From Crossiella equi (GTDB taxonomy: Bacteria; Actinomycetota; Actinomycetes; Mycobacteriales; Pseudonocardiaceae), in the NCBI RefSeq assembly GCF_017876755.1, contig NZ_JAGIOO010000001.1, positions 3,767,786 through 3,831,785 on the forward strand: a stretch of 64,000 nt of DNA, given 5' to 3'. The notes beneath the pieces are model-generated. The model was not told the origin of the DNA and made no database searches. It saw only the letters and a list, made by a program, of their open reading frames with translations. Both the position numbers and the translations under genes were made by a program. Positions 34,134 through 42,323 of the stretch are shown one piece after another (the first letter of the stretch is position 1; every line of letters begins with the position of its first letter).

Positions 34134-35069
34134 GTGAAGCCCTCCCACGTCCTGCTCGCCCTGCTGACCGCCCTCGTGTGGGGGCTCAACTTCGTGCTCA
34201 TCGAGATCGGCCTCGGCGAGTTCCCGCCCCTGCTGTTCTCCGCGCTGCGCTTCTTGGCCGCCGCGCTGCCCGCGCTGTTGTTCGTCGGCTCGCCCCGGGT
34301 GGCCTGGCGCTGGGTGCTGCTCATGGGGTTCGGCCTGGGCGTGGTGAAGTTCGGCCTGCTCTTCGGCGGCATGCACGCGGGCATGCCCGCCGGGCTGTCC
34401 TCGCTGGTGCTGCAGAGCCAGGTGCTGTTCACGGTGCTGTTCGCCGCGCTGCTGCTCAAGGAGCGGCCGACCCCGATGCGCCTGGTGGGCACCGGGATCG
34501 CGGTGGGCGGCATGGTCCTGGTCGCGGTCGACCACGGCACCACCAGTCCCCTGGGCGCGCTGCTCATGGTGGTGGGCGCGGCGGCCACCTGGAGCCTGAC
34601 CAACATCGTGCTGCGCAAGGCCGCGCCGCCGGACATGCTGCGCTTCATGGTCTGGGTCAGCGCGGTGCCGGTGCTGCCGCTGTTCGCGTTGTCGGCGGCC
34701 TTCGAGGGCGTGGACACCGGTCTGGCCGCGCTGGCGCACGTGGACCTGGCCGGGGTGGGCGCGGTGCTCTACGTGGCCTGGGCCGCGACCCTGCTCGGCT
34801 TCGGCATCTGGGGCTTCCTGCTGCGCGTGTACCCGGCGAACCTGGTCGCGCCGTTCTCGCTGCTGGTGCCGGTGTTCGGCATGTCCTCGGCCGCGCTGTT
34901 CCTGGGCGAGCGGCTGACCGCCCTGCGCGTGGGCGCGGCCGTGCTGGTGATCCTCGGGGTGGCGCTGGCCTCCGGGGTGCTCCGGCGGCCGGGGGCGGCC
35001 CGGTCGGCGCCGGAGCAGTCCCGGGAGGCGGTTCTCAGCGCTTCTTGCCCCGAGTTGGCTCCTCGCTGA
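34134..35069 (+). CDS. EamA/DMT-superfamily transporter
   Basis: The protein has 311 residues from GTG 34134; GTG 34101 is an in-frame alternative. It has ten hydrophobic helices in two EamA repeats, with the conserved GLNFVLIEIGL and APFSLLVPVFGMSSAALFLGE segments. It is an inner-membrane metabolite exporter of the EamA/YdcZ kind; the substrate is unknown. The divergent LysR gene is the likely regulator. Its 3' end overlaps the convergent PRC-barrel gene by 35 bp. Confidence 0.9.
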   Translation: MKPSHVLLALLTALVWGLNFVLIEIGLGEFPPLLFSALRFLAAALPALLFVGSPRVAWRWVLLMGFGLGVVKFGLLFGGMHAGMPAGLSSLVLQSQVLFTVLFAALLLKERPTPMRLVGTGIAVGGMVLVAVDHGTTSPLGALLMVVGAAATWSLTNIVLRKAAPPDMLRFMVWVSAVPVLPLFALSAAFEGVDTGLAALAHVDLAGVGAVLYVAWAATLLGFGIWGFLLRVYPANLVAPFSLLVPVFGMSSAALFLGERLTALRVGAAVLVILGVALASGVLRRPGAARSAPEQSREAVLSASCPELAPR

Positions 35070-35832
35070 TCTCGACCTGCTCCTTGCGGACCTGGCCGGA
35101 GACGGTCTGTTCCTCGGTCACCGTCTCCTTGGCCAGCCGCACGCGTTCCACCGGCACGGCCTCGGTCCGCACCACGGGCCGCTCGGCGTGCAGCACGACC
35201 TCCTGCTCGGCCTCGCCGATGCGCGCCCGCCCGGCCGTGCGGTCCGCGTCGGTGATCGGCTCGCGCTCCAGGCGGACCTCCTCGTGCCGCACCGGCACGG
35301 TGACCTGCTGCTCCTCGGTCACCACGTACTTGCGCAGCCGCACCCGGCCGGTCTCCCGGGTCTCCGCGCCGACCTTGAGCCGCTCCTCGGACCGGGTCAT
35401 CGACTCGCCGTGCTCGTGCCCGGCGTGCTCCCGGCCCGCCCCCTCGCGCATCTTCTGCTGCTTGGCCCGGGCCATCTCACCGGGTCCGGCGGTGTCCTGC
35501 CGCTGCTGGGGAACCCCGGGGTGGCGCATGCCGTAGTAGGCGTAGAGCTGCTGCTCCTCCTGGCTGCTCAGCCTGCCCTGGGCGTCGATCCGGGGCGCGT
35601 CGCCGACCTGGTCCTTGGTCACGCCGACGCGCAGCACGTCCCCGTCCAGACTGGCCGACTCCAGCGGCACGAAGCTCTCCTTCATGCCGAACAGCCCGGT
35701 GCGCACAGTGGCCCACACCGGCTTGCCGGTCACCTCGTCCAGGTACACCTGACCGACCTTGCCGATCTTGGTTCCCTCGCGGTCGCAGACCTCGTCGCCG
35801 AACAGCTTCGGCACCATCTGCTCGCTGATCAT
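35035..35832 (-). CDS. PRC-barrel and DUF2382 domain stress protein
   Basis: The protein has 265 residues from ATG 35832, preceded by GGGAGGACC. Residues about 1-90 are a PRC-barrel (VCDREGTKIGKVGQVYLDEVTGKPVWATV). Residues about 145-260 are DUF2382, with charged repeats such as RLRKYVVTEEQQVTVPVRHEEVRLEREP. Such proteins are common in actinobacteria and cyanobacteria and are linked to stress, without known biochemistry. The antisense 35-bp overlap with the EamA gene is notable. Confidence 0.88.
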   Translation of the reverse strand: MISEQMVPKLFGDEVCDREGTKIGKVGQVYLDEVTGKPVWATVRTGLFGMKESFVPLESASLDGDVLRVGVTKDQVGDAPRIDAQGRLSSQEEQQLYAYYGMRHPGVPQQRQDTAGPGEMARAKQQKMREGAGREHAGHEHGESMTRSEERLKVGAETRETGRVRLRKYVVTEEQQVTVPVRHEEVRLEREPITDADRTAGRARIGEAEQEVVLHAERPVVRTEAVPVERVRLAKETVTEEQTVSGQVRKEQVEISEEPTRGKKR

Positions 35833-35963
35833 CGCTGGTCCTCCCGTTGGCGGTTCGCCGGACGGGAGACGAACTGCCCGCACCACACCACCCGAACCCG
35901 GCGAAGGGGCCGGACCACCGGGCCGGGTTACCGCGGGGCCACCCGGTCGAGGGAAGCCGGGTT

Positions 35964-36383
35964 TCAGGCCGCGGGCTCCTCGGACTCCTCGTACGGGCCG
36001 ATGCCGAGCACCCAGGCCCTGGCGTGCGTGGTGAACAGCAGCACGAGCACGGTCAGGCAGTAGAGCGCGGCCAGCGAGCCGACGAACCAGCGACCGGAGG
36101 GCCCGAGGGTGTACCAGGCGACACCGAGCAGCAGCAGCTCCACCACGACCGCGGGCGAGCGCGCCCAGCGCCTGCCCCGGAGCAGACCGACCGCGGCGGC
36201 GATGACACCGGCGGTGAGCACCGCGAAGTACCCGGCCTCACCGAAGACGTCGCCGGGCTTGGGCGCGCCGGAGAGCGCGCGGACCACGAGCGCGAGCACC
36301 AGGACGACGCCCGCGAGGCCCTGCAGACCGACCAGCAGACCGGCCACCCGAACCGAGGTCGGGGCCTTGACGGGGGTAGACAC
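35964..36383 (-). CDS. Small integral membrane protein
   Basis: The protein has 139 residues from ATG 36383. Four hydrophobic segments are visible, the first two being VAGLLVGLQGLAGVVLVLAL and YFAVLTAGVIAAAVGLL, then AVVVELLLLGVAWYTLG and SLAALYCLTVLVLLF. The C-terminus is short and acidic. It resembles widespread actinobacterial small membrane proteins of unknown function. Confidence 0.75.
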   Translation of the reverse strand: MSTPVKAPTSVRVAGLLVGLQGLAGVVLVLALVVRALSGAPKPGDVFGEAGYFAVLTAGVIAAAVGLLRGRRWARSPAVVVELLLLGVAWYTLGPSGRWFVGSLAALYCLTVLVLLFTTHARAWVLGIGPYEESEEPAA

Positions 36384-36394
36384 GTTGACAGGCT

Positions 36395-36556
36395 AGGGCG
36401 TGCCCGGTGGCTCGTGTGCATGGGCTTCCTGGCCCAGGCCGTTCCTGGCAAGGCGCCGGGGCAGCCGCATGCCGGCCCGTATGTGGTTGCCTCGGCAACG
36501 CCGCCAGGGACGGCCTGGGTCTGAAGACCGTGTGCACGAGCCACCGGGCACGCCCT
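36395..36556. repeat. 162-bp nested palindrome (possible MITE or structured RNA)
   Basis: The 22-bp ends (36395-36416 and 36535-36556) are perfect inverted repeats, extended 4 bp by pairs and wobbles. Inside, a 17-bp arm (36433-36449) pairs with 36503-36519 with one wobble, and GGCG/CGCC (36452-36455, 36499-36502) continues it. The 43-nt apical part holds TTGCC-TC-GGCAA (36487-36498). It fills half of the 321-bp region between the membrane-protein gene and the lipid-kinase gene. It encodes no protein. No target-site duplication is evident. Confidence 0.75.
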
Positions 36557-36704
36557 CCATAACTCGAATGGGTCACCGAAGGACCTCACGGACGTGACTT
36601 CCACCGCACTCGTTTGCGCACACAGGCGTCGGACCAGCGTCTGAAGACCCCTATCGGGTCGGGGGTGGTCAGCGAGAGGTCACGGGCTGTCATACGCTCT
36701 GCCC

Positions 36705-37619
36705 GTGCGCGCACTCCTCGTGGTCAATCCCCAGGCCACCGCCACCTCGGCGGCGGGGCGCGACGTCATCGCCCACGCACTGGCAGCCGACGTCAAGCTG
36801 GACGTCGTCGAGACCAGCTACCGGGGCCACGCCGCGGACGCCGCGGCACAGGCCATGGGTGACGGGTTCGACCTGGTGGTCGCGCACGGTGGAGACGGCA
36901 CGGTCAACGAGGTCGTCAACGGACTGCTGTCCGAGGGCGTCCGGGACGACGTGCCGGTGTTGGGTGTGGTGCCGGGCGGATCCGCGAACGTCTTCGCGCG
37001 CGCCCTCGGCCTCCCGGTGGACCCGGTTGAGGCGACGCATCGCCTTCTGCAGGCGATCGAGACCGGCGCGCGGCGCCGGGTGGGGCTGGGCCGGGCGGAT
37101 GACCGCTGGTTCACCTTCAACGCGGGGATGGGCTGGGACGCGGACGTGGTCGCCGGAGTGGAGCGACACCGCGTCAAGAAGGCCACCCCGATGCTCTACG
37201 CGCGGATGGCCGCGACCAGCTACCTCCAGCTGGACCACAGGCACCCGAAGCTCACCGTGCAGGTGTCGGGCGAGGACCCGGAACCGGGCATGCACCTGGC
37301 GTTCGTGTCCAACACGGACCCGTGGACATACCTGGGTGAGCGGCCTTTGCGCATCAACCCGAAGTCGTCTTTCGAGGACGGACTCGGGGTGTTTGCTCTC
37401 CGTAGCGTCGGGGTACCCACCGTCGTGAAGCACGCCTGGCAGATCCTGCGCCCGGGGGGCGACCCCCAGGGCGGGAATTTGTTGAGGCGCGACGACGTTG
37501 AGTGGATTAGAGTGACCTGCGCGGAGCCGGTCCGACTCCAGGTAGACGGTGATCTCCTGGGCGAGCGGACCGATGTGCGGTTCATGTCCGTGCCGACGGC
37601 ACTGACCGTCGCGGTGTGA
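36705..37619 (+). CDS. Diacylglycerol/sphingosine-kinase-like lipid kinase (YegS/DagK family)
   Basis: The protein has 304 residues from GTG 36705. The catalytic glycine loop is VAHGGDGTVNEVVNGL, preceded by LLVVNPQA and followed by LGVVPGGSANVFARALGLP. The second, beta-rich domain (about 140-300) is typical. It phosphorylates a lipid, probably diacylglycerol or a phosphatidylinositol-related substrate. The same gene precedes whiB1 in mycobacteria, and the order is kept here. Confidence 0.92.
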   Translation: MRALLVVNPQATATSAAGRDVIAHALAADVKLDVVETSYRGHAADAAAQAMGDGFDLVVAHGGDGTVNEVVNGLLSEGVRDDVPVLGVVPGGSANVFARALGLPVDPVEATHRLLQAIETGARRRVGLGRADDRWFTFNAGMGWDADVVAGVERHRVKKATPMLYARMAATSYLQLDHRHPKLTVQVSGEDPEPGMHLAFVSNTDPWTYLGERPLRINPKSSFEDGLGVFALRSVGVPTVVKHAWQILRPGGDPQGGNLLRRDDVEWIRVTCAEPVRLQVDGDLLGERTDVRFMSVPTALTVAV

Positions 37620-37764
37620 CCTGTGCGTGATCGGGTCGTCACCTGGGCGTGACTGTCGCGGAGCGCGAGTAGTCACCCTTTGAAACCGCAGGACAAGTGT
37701 GTGTCGATCTTTCGGGTGAGTTGCCTCACCGGTTTGGATCGGACCTCTTGACTTTGGCGTAGTT

Positions 37765-37780
37765 CGTGAAAGCATTCACA
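37765..37780. promoter_or_regulatory. CRP/GlxR-type binding site upstream of whiB1
   Basis: CGTGA-N6-TCACA is an almost perfect CRP consensus (TGTGA-N6-TCACA). It lies 66 bp upstream of the whiB1 start. In M. tuberculosis the whiB1 promoter is a known CRP (Rv3676) target, so the site is probably functional. Confidence 0.65.
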
Positions 37781-37846
37781 AGCACCCACAAACACCCCGA
37801 ACCGACTATCGGCGCTATCGCTGCGCCTAGCGAGGAGCAAGTCACC

Positions 37847-38101
37847 ATGGACTGGCGCCACCGCGCGACCTGCCGCGACGAGGACCCCGAACTGTTCTTC
37901 CCCGTTGGGAACAGTGGTCCTGCGTTGCTTCAGATCGCCGAGGCGAAGACCGTCTGCCGCCGGTGCCCCGTGATGTCCGAGTGCCTGACCTGGGCACTTG
38001 AGTCTGGACAGGACGCGGGAGTCTGGGGCGGCATGAGCGAGGACGAGCGTCGTGCGCTGAAGCGGCGCAACGCCCGCACCCGGGCACGCACCACTGCCTG
38101 A
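37847..38101 (+). CDS. whiB1: WhiB-family iron-sulfur regulator, WhiB1 type
   Basis: The protein has 84 residues from ATG 37847 with GAGGAG upstream; the longer frame is not used. Four Cys at 9, 37, 40 and 46 match the [4Fe-4S] ligands of WhiB1. FFPVGNSGPA and the GVWGGM beta-turn, followed by the basic tail KRRNARTRART, complete the family pattern. WhiB1 binds the primary sigma factor and reacts with NO. The upstream CRP-type site and the neighbouring lipid-kinase and pdtaS genes match mycobacteria. Confidence 0.97.
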   Translation: MDWRHRATCRDEDPELFFPVGNSGPALLQIAEAKTVCRRCPVMSECLTWALESGQDAGVWGGMSEDERRALKRRNARTRARTTA

Positions 38102-38124
38102 GAGGGTCGCAGCCTCCGAACGGC

Positions 38125-38170
38125 CAACTGACCGGCACTCGCGCGAACGAGTGCCGGTCAGTTGCTATTT
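38125..38170 (+). terminator. Strong terminator of whiB1
   Basis: A perfect 17-bp stem (38125-38141 with 38148-38164) and a 6-nt loop are followed by CTATTT. It is the best intrinsic terminator of the region. Confidence 0.8.
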
Positions 38171-38215
38171 ACGACCGTTCACCGAAAACCACTAACCATT
38201 CACCGATATCCTCTC

Positions 38216-38235
38216 TAGAGAACACTTGTTCTCTA
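38216..38235. promoter_or_regulatory. Perfect 20-bp AT-rich palindrome with SOS-box-like core
   Basis: TAGAGAACA-CT-TGTTCTCTA is a perfect 9-bp dyad. Its core GAAC-ACTT-GTTC fits the LexA box form GAACRNNNGTTC, but the flanks differ (AGAGAAC rather than TCGAAC). It lies 5 bp past the pdtaS stop in a convergent intergenic region, so it may instead be a pdtaS terminator stem. Confidence 0.4.
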
Positions 38236-38240
38236 ATGGG

Positions 38241-39743
38241 CTAACGACGTCGTTGCAGCGGTACGCGCAACACGGCCTCGGTGCCCTTGACGCCCTGGCG
38301 GCGGCGCAGGCTCAGCGAGCCGCGCAGTTCCGACTCCACCAGCGTGCGCACGATCTGCAGCCCGAGCCGGTCGGTGCGCTCCAGCGAGAACCCCTGCGGC
38401 AGGCCCTTGCCGTCGTCGGTGATGACCACGTCCAGCCACTTCGCCGACCGCTCGGCGAGCACCACCACCTCGCCGCGCTCGCCCGGGGTGTAGGCGTGCT
38501 CGAAGGCGTTCTGCACGAGCTCGGTCAGCACCATCACCAGCGGGGTGGCCAGCTCCGCGGGCACCACGCCGAACTTGCCCTCGCGGCGCACCACCACCCG
38601 CGTCTCCGCGGTGGCCACGTCGCTCATCATCGGGATCACCTGGTCGACCACGTCGTCCAGGGACACCCGCTCGTCCACCGACATGGACAGCGTCTCGTGC
38701 ACCAGCGCGATCGAGGTGACGCGCCGGACGGACTCCTCCAGCACCTGGCGGGCCTCGACGTTGTTCGTGCGCCGGGCCTGCAGGCGCAGCAGCGCGCCCA
38801 CCGTCTGCAGGTTGTTCTTCACGCGGTGGTGGATCTCGCGGATCGTGGCGTCCTTGGACATCAGCGCGCGGGCGCTGCGGGTCACCTCGGTGACATCGCG
38901 CACCAGCACCAGCGCACCGGCCGCCTTGCCCCGGGGCCGCAGCGGCAGGGCGCGGAAGAGCACGGTCGCGCCCCGGGCGTCGGCCTCCACGCGGGTGCTC
39001 GGGTTGCCGTCCAGGGCCGAGCGCATGCGCTGGGCGACCTCGGTGGCGTCGAACGGGTCGGAGACCAGCGAGCGGGTCAGCGGCGCGAGCGCCACCCCGA
39101 CCAGGTCGGCGGCGTGGCCCATGCGGTGGTAGGCGGACAGGGCGTTCGGGCTGGCGAAGACCACGGACCCGGCCGCGTCCAGGCGGATCAGCCCGTCCCC
39201 GACACGCGGGCTGGTGTGCGCGCCGGGCGAGGGCTCGGGCGCGGGGAAGGTGCCGTCGGCGATCATCTGGCACAGGTCGGCGGCCGAGCCGAGGTAGGCG
39301 ATCTCCAGCGGGCTGGGCACGCGCGGCACGGCGAGGTTGATGTCCCGGCTGAGCACCGCCACCACCCGGCCGCCGTAACGCACCGGGATGGTCTCGCGGC
39401 GCACCGGGACGCCAAGGTGCCAGCGGGGGTCCTCCTCGCGGCAGATGCGCTCCTCGACCACCGCGCGGCGCAGCTGGGGGTGGTCGGGTGCGGCCACCAC
39501 CGTGCTGACCATGTCCTCGGGATGTGCCGTGGGCGCGGTCTGCGGCCGGGCCTGCGCGACGCACAGGAAGCGCTCCTCGGCCACGCCCTCGGCGGTCGCG
39601 GCCTCCAGCGGCACCCACATGAGGAAGTCGGCGAAGGAGAGGTCGGACAGCAGCTGCCATTCCCCGACCACCAGCTGCAGGTGGTCGACGGCGGCGCCCG
39701 GCAGGCGGGTGTGCTCGGCGAGCAGCTCACTCAGAGTGGACAC
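38241..39743 (-). CDS. pdtaS: PdtaS-type sensor histidine kinase
   Basis: The protein has 500 residues from GTG 39743. A GAF domain (about 1-150) and a PAS domain (about 185-300) precede a HisKA_2 domain with the phospho-His in REIHHRVKNNLQTV, then HATPase_c (VLTELVQNAFEHAY, DDGKGLP, LGLQIV). It is cytosolic. In mycobacteria PdtaS phosphorylates the ANTAR RNA-binding regulator PdtaR, which is not in this window. Position next to whiB1 is conserved. Confidence 0.94.
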   Translation of the reverse strand: MSTLSELLAEHTRLPGAAVDHLQLVVGEWQLLSDLSFADFLMWVPLEAATAEGVAEERFLCVAQARPQTAPTAHPEDMVSTVVAAPDHPQLRRAVVEERICREEDPRWHLGVPVRRETIPVRYGGRVVAVLSRDINLAVPRVPSPLEIAYLGSAADLCQMIADGTFPAPEPSPGAHTSPRVGDGLIRLDAAGSVVFASPNALSAYHRMGHAADLVGVALAPLTRSLVSDPFDATEVAQRMRSALDGNPSTRVEADARGATVLFRALPLRPRGKAAGALVLVRDVTEVTRSARALMSKDATIREIHHRVKNNLQTVGALLRLQARRTNNVEARQVLEESVRRVTSIALVHETLSMSVDERVSLDDVVDQVIPMMSDVATAETRVVVRREGKFGVVPAELATPLVMVLTELVQNAFEHAYTPGERGEVVVLAERSAKWLDVVITDDGKGLPQGFSLERTDRLGLQIVRTLVESELRGSLSLRRRQGVKGTEAVLRVPLQRRR

Positions 39744-39875
39744 AGCGGTCCATCATCCCCGAGCCGGCGGCCCGGAGGAGTTGGGGCGGGCCAGGCGTGT
39801 CAAACTGGTCGGAGGCAAGCCAGGCTTCCGGCGCCCCGGCGCGGAGGCTGACCACCCCGGATCGAGGAGAACGCG

Positions 39876-39950
39876 ATGTCCAAGCGCGCCCGCAAGAAGC
39901 GCGACCGCAAGAAGCGCGGCGCCAACCACGGCAAGCGTCCGAACGCCTGA
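39876..39950 (+). CDS. Ribosomal protein bL37
   Basis: This is a 24-codon gene, ATG 39876 to TGA 39950, with GAGGAG upstream. The product starts MSKRARKKRDRKK and ends ANHGKRPNA, which closely matches the short basic bL37 seen in mycobacterial ribosomes. About half of its residues are Lys or Arg. It lies between pdtaS and rshA, as in mycobacteria, and is followed by a strong terminator. Confidence 0.92.
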   Translation: MSKRARKKRDRKKRGANHGKRPNA

Positions 39951-39981
39951 CCGTGGTCTGCCGGGTCGACCCCGGCAGTCG

Positions 39982-40018
39982 AAAAAGCCCCCAGGACCTT
40001 TGGTCTTGGGGGCTTTGT
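39982..40018. terminator. Terminator of bL37 gene, also facing rshA
   Basis: A 15-bp stem with one mismatch or wobble (AAAGCCCCCAGGACC, TTT loop, GGTCTTGGGGGCTTT) with A tract on one side and T tract on the other can act in both directions. Confidence 0.8.
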
Positions 40019-40030
40019 GCTGCTCAGGGC

Positions 40031-40378
40031 TTACTCCGGGTGCTGGACCTCCACCCGGGTGGCGCGCAGCGAGACCTCGACGGTCTTGCCGTCCGGGCCG
40101 CACTCGACGGTGACCTCGGCCTGCTCCAGCACGGTCTTGCGGATCGAGTCGCGCAGCCGCTGCTTGAGCGTGTCCGGCGCCGCCTCGCCACCGCACTTGC
40201 GGGCCAGCAGCAGCTTCAGGTGCTCGTCGATGCCGTACTGCTCCAGGCACGGGCTGCACTCGTCCAGGTGCTGGCGGAGGAGCTCGCGACGGGCCTTGTC
40301 GCACTCCTGGTCCAGGAACATCCAGACCTCGGCGAGCACGTCCCCGCAGTTCGTCTCGTGCGCGTCGTCGCAGTTCAC
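40031..40378 (-). CDS. rshA: Anti-sigma factor of SigH/SigR (zinc-binding, redox-sensing)
   Basis: The protein has 115 residues from ATG 40378, overlapping the sigma gene by ATGA. The ZAS motif HLDECSPC (His-x3-Cys-x2-Cys) near residues 37-44, with an upstream Cys in CDDAHETNC, is that of RsrA/RshA. Oxidation of the Cys pair releases zinc and frees the sigma factor. The C-terminal 45 residues (beta-rich, [23 protein letters not shown]) are an extension of unknown role. Confidence 0.94.
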   Translation of the reverse strand: MNCDDAHETNCGDVLAEVWMFLDQECDKARRELLRQHLDECSPCLEQYGIDEHLKLLLARKCGGEAAPDTLKQRLRDSIRKTVLEQAEVTVECGPDGKTVEVSLRATRVEVQHPE

Positions 40379-41001
40379 GACCCCGCCACCTCCTTGGCGC
40401 GGCCCCGGAGGAAACCCCGGTCCTTCGCCACGTCGGTGAGCAGGTCCTTGAGCTGGCGGCGGCCGCGGTGCAGCCGGGACATCACGGTGCCGATGGGCGT
40501 GCCCATGATCTCGGCGATCTCCTTGTAGGCGAAGCCCTCGACGTCGGCCAGGTAGACGGCCATGCGGAAGTCCTCAGGCAGCTGCTGGAGCGCGTCCTTG
40601 ACGTCGCTGTCCGGCAGGCGGTCGAGGGCCTCGACCTCGGCCGAGCGCAGACCGGTGCTGCTGTGGCGCTCGGCCTGGGCCAGCTGCCAGTCGGCGATCT
40701 CGTCGGTCGGCGACTGCTGCGGCTGCCGCTGCTTGCGGCGGTAGCCGTTGATGTAGGTGTTGGTGAGGATGCGGTACAGCCACGCCTTGAGGTTGGTGCC
40801 CTCGGAGAAGGAGGAGAAGGCGGAGTACGCCTTCAGGAACGTCTCCTGCACGAGGTCCTCGGCGTCGGCCGGGTTGCGCGTCATGCGGAGCGCGGCCGCG
40901 TACAGCTGGTCGAGCAGGGGCATCGCGTCCCGCTCGAACCGCAGGGCGCGCTCGTCGGCGGACTCCTCCGCCGGGGTGGCTTCTGGCGAGGTGCCTGGCA
41001 C
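40375..41001 (-). CDS. sigH: ECF sigma factor SigH/SigR of the thiol-oxidative stress response
   Basis: The short form has 208 residues from GTG 41001 with GGGAG about 5-9 bp upstream. Region 2 contains [17 protein letters not shown] and [23 protein letters not shown]; region 4 contains [41 protein letters not shown]. It directs thioredoxin, mycothiol and protease genes after thiol oxidation. The frame stays open upstream: ATG 41157 gives a 260-residue form lying 15-25 nt after a SigR-type promoter, as with Streptomyces SigR'. It is translationally coupled to rshA. Confidence 0.95.
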   Translation of the reverse strand: MPGTSPEATPAEESADERALRFERDAMPLLDQLYAAALRMTRNPADAEDLVQETFLKAYSAFSSFSEGTNLKAWLYRILTNTYINGYRRKQRQPQQSPTDEIADWQLAQAERHSSTGLRSAEVEALDRLPDSDVKDALQQLPEDFRMAVYLADVEGFAYKEIAEIMGTPIGTVMSRLHRGRRQLKDLLTDVAKDRGFLRGRAKEVAGS

Positions 41002-41178
41002 CTGGCTCCCTTCCCGCACGCCTCGGCGTGGGCTGGGGGACGTGGCAACGGTCACCGGCAGCTCCACCACGGGAAATGTCGGCGACGGCACAGAGGATAC
41101 GCCTCGGAAAGCGCCTCGGCTGGGTCGCGCGGCCGCCGTGCGGGGCGGGCAGGTCATCTCGGTTCCCACGGCCGGTAG

Positions 41179-41205
41179 AACGCGCCCGCCCGGGCAGGCA
41201 TTCCC
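41179..41205 (-). promoter_or_regulatory. SigR/SigH-type promoter of sigH
   Basis: On the minus strand GGGAAT (41205-41200) is followed by exactly 18 bases and GTT (41181-41179), the SigR consensus GGAAT-N18-GTT. The start site should lie near 41172. This predicts positive autoregulation of the sigH-rshA operon. Confidence 0.8.
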
Positions 41206-41224
41206 CGATCTAGTCTCTTCGGTC

Positions 41225-41701
41225 ATGGCAGGACGAGGCACCCCGGCGACCGCGCTGCTGGCGAAGCGGAACATCAAGCACAGCCTGCACTCCTACGAGC
41301 ACGACCCCCGGCACGAGTCCTACGGCCTGGAGGCCGCGGAGGCCTTGGCCATCGCCCCGGAACGCGTGTTCAAGACGCTCGTGGCCGAAGTGGACGGGCG
41401 GCTTTCCGTCGGTGTGGTTCCGGTCACGGCCCAGCTGGACCTCAAGGCGCTGGCCGCCGCGCTGGGTGGCAAGAAGGCCAAGATGGCCGCGGTCCCCGAC
41501 GCCGAGCGGGCCACCGGCTACGTGGCCGGGGGCATCTCCCCGCTCGGCCAGAAGAAGCGCCTGCCGCTGGTGCTGGACGCCTCCGCGAACGGCTTCGAGA
41601 CGATCTTCTGCAGCGCGGGCCGCCGGGGCCTGGAGGTCGAGCTCTCCCCCGCCGACCTGGCCGGGCTCACCCAGGCCGTGGTCGCGCCGATCGCCGGTTA
41701 G
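41225..41701 (+). CDS. ybaK: Cys-tRNA(Pro)/Cys-tRNA(Cys) deacylase YbaK/EbsC
   Basis: The protein has 158 residues from ATG 41225. The editing-domain pattern is complete: [33 protein letters not shown] with the catalytic Lys, [17 protein letters not shown] and [15 protein letters not shown]. It hydrolyses mischarged Cys-tRNA(Pro). TAGTCT (41211-41216) is placed as a -10 for a leaderless transcript. The gene is divergent from sigH. Confidence 0.93.
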   Translation: MAGRGTPATALLAKRNIKHSLHSYEHDPRHESYGLEAAEALAIAPERVFKTLVAEVDGRLSVGVVPVTAQLDLKALAAALGGKKAKMAAVPDAERATGYVAGGISPLGQKKRLPLVLDASANGFETIFCSAGRRGLEVELSPADLAGLTQAVVAPIAG

Positions 41702-41711
41702 CGCGGACCGC

Positions 41712-42323
41712 TCAGTCCAGGGGGCGCAGCACCCGTGGCAGCCACTCGGTGACCGCGCGGTAGACGCCCTCCACGTCGGCCTTGAGGCCGTGGTCCCCGG
41801 CCAGGGTGACCAGCTCGCGGTGCGGTGCCGCCTCGGGCATGCCGAACGGGTCCCGCTCGCCCTGCACGACCAGTACGGGCACGGTGACGCCGTCCAGCTC
41901 GGGCAACCGCGACTTCTCCGGCTTGCCCGGCGGGTGCACTGGGAAGGCCAGGCACAGCACGGCCGCGGCCTGGCCCTGGGCGGCGGTCCGGCAGGCCACC
42001 CGGGCGCCGGAGGAGCGGCCGCCGAAGACCATCGGCAGGCCGTCGCACCAGCTGGTGGCCAGCTCCTCGGTGACCGCCAGCCAGGCGGTGTCCAGCTGCT
42101 TGGCCGGTGCGGGCGCGCGGCGCCCCGCCACCCGGTAGGGCTGTTCGACCAGCACCACGTGCACCCCCGCGGCGGTGGCGCCCCGGGTGGCGGCGACCAG
42201 GTCCGGGGCGTCGATGCCGCCACCCGCGCCGTGGCCGAGCAGCAGCACCGCCCGGCCCTCGGTCGCGCAGTGCAGCTCCGCCCGCGCCGGACCGTGCGGG
42301 GTGGCCAGCTCGCGGCTGGTCAC
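41712..42323 (-). CDS. Alpha/beta hydrolase of the KANL3/Tex30 type
   Basis: The protein has 203 residues from GTG 42323, which overlaps the SRAP gene stop as GTGA. LLLGHGAGGGIDAPDL is the oxyanion region, FGGRSSGARVA holds the nucleophile Ser, VLVVQGERDPFG the acid and AGDHGLKAD the catalytic His. These dienelactone-hydrolase-like proteins have no firm function. It is the downstream partner of the SRAP gene. Confidence 0.87.
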   Translation of the reverse strand: MTSRELATPHGPARAELHCATEGRAVLLLGHGAGGGIDAPDLVAATRGATAAGVHVVLVEQPYRVAGRRAPAPAKQLDTAWLAVTEELATSWCDGLPMVFGGRSSGARVACRTAAQGQAAAVLCLAFPVHPPGKPEKSRLPELDGVTVPVLVVQGERDPFGMPEAAPHRELVTLAGDHGLKADVEGVYRAVTEWLPRVLRPLD

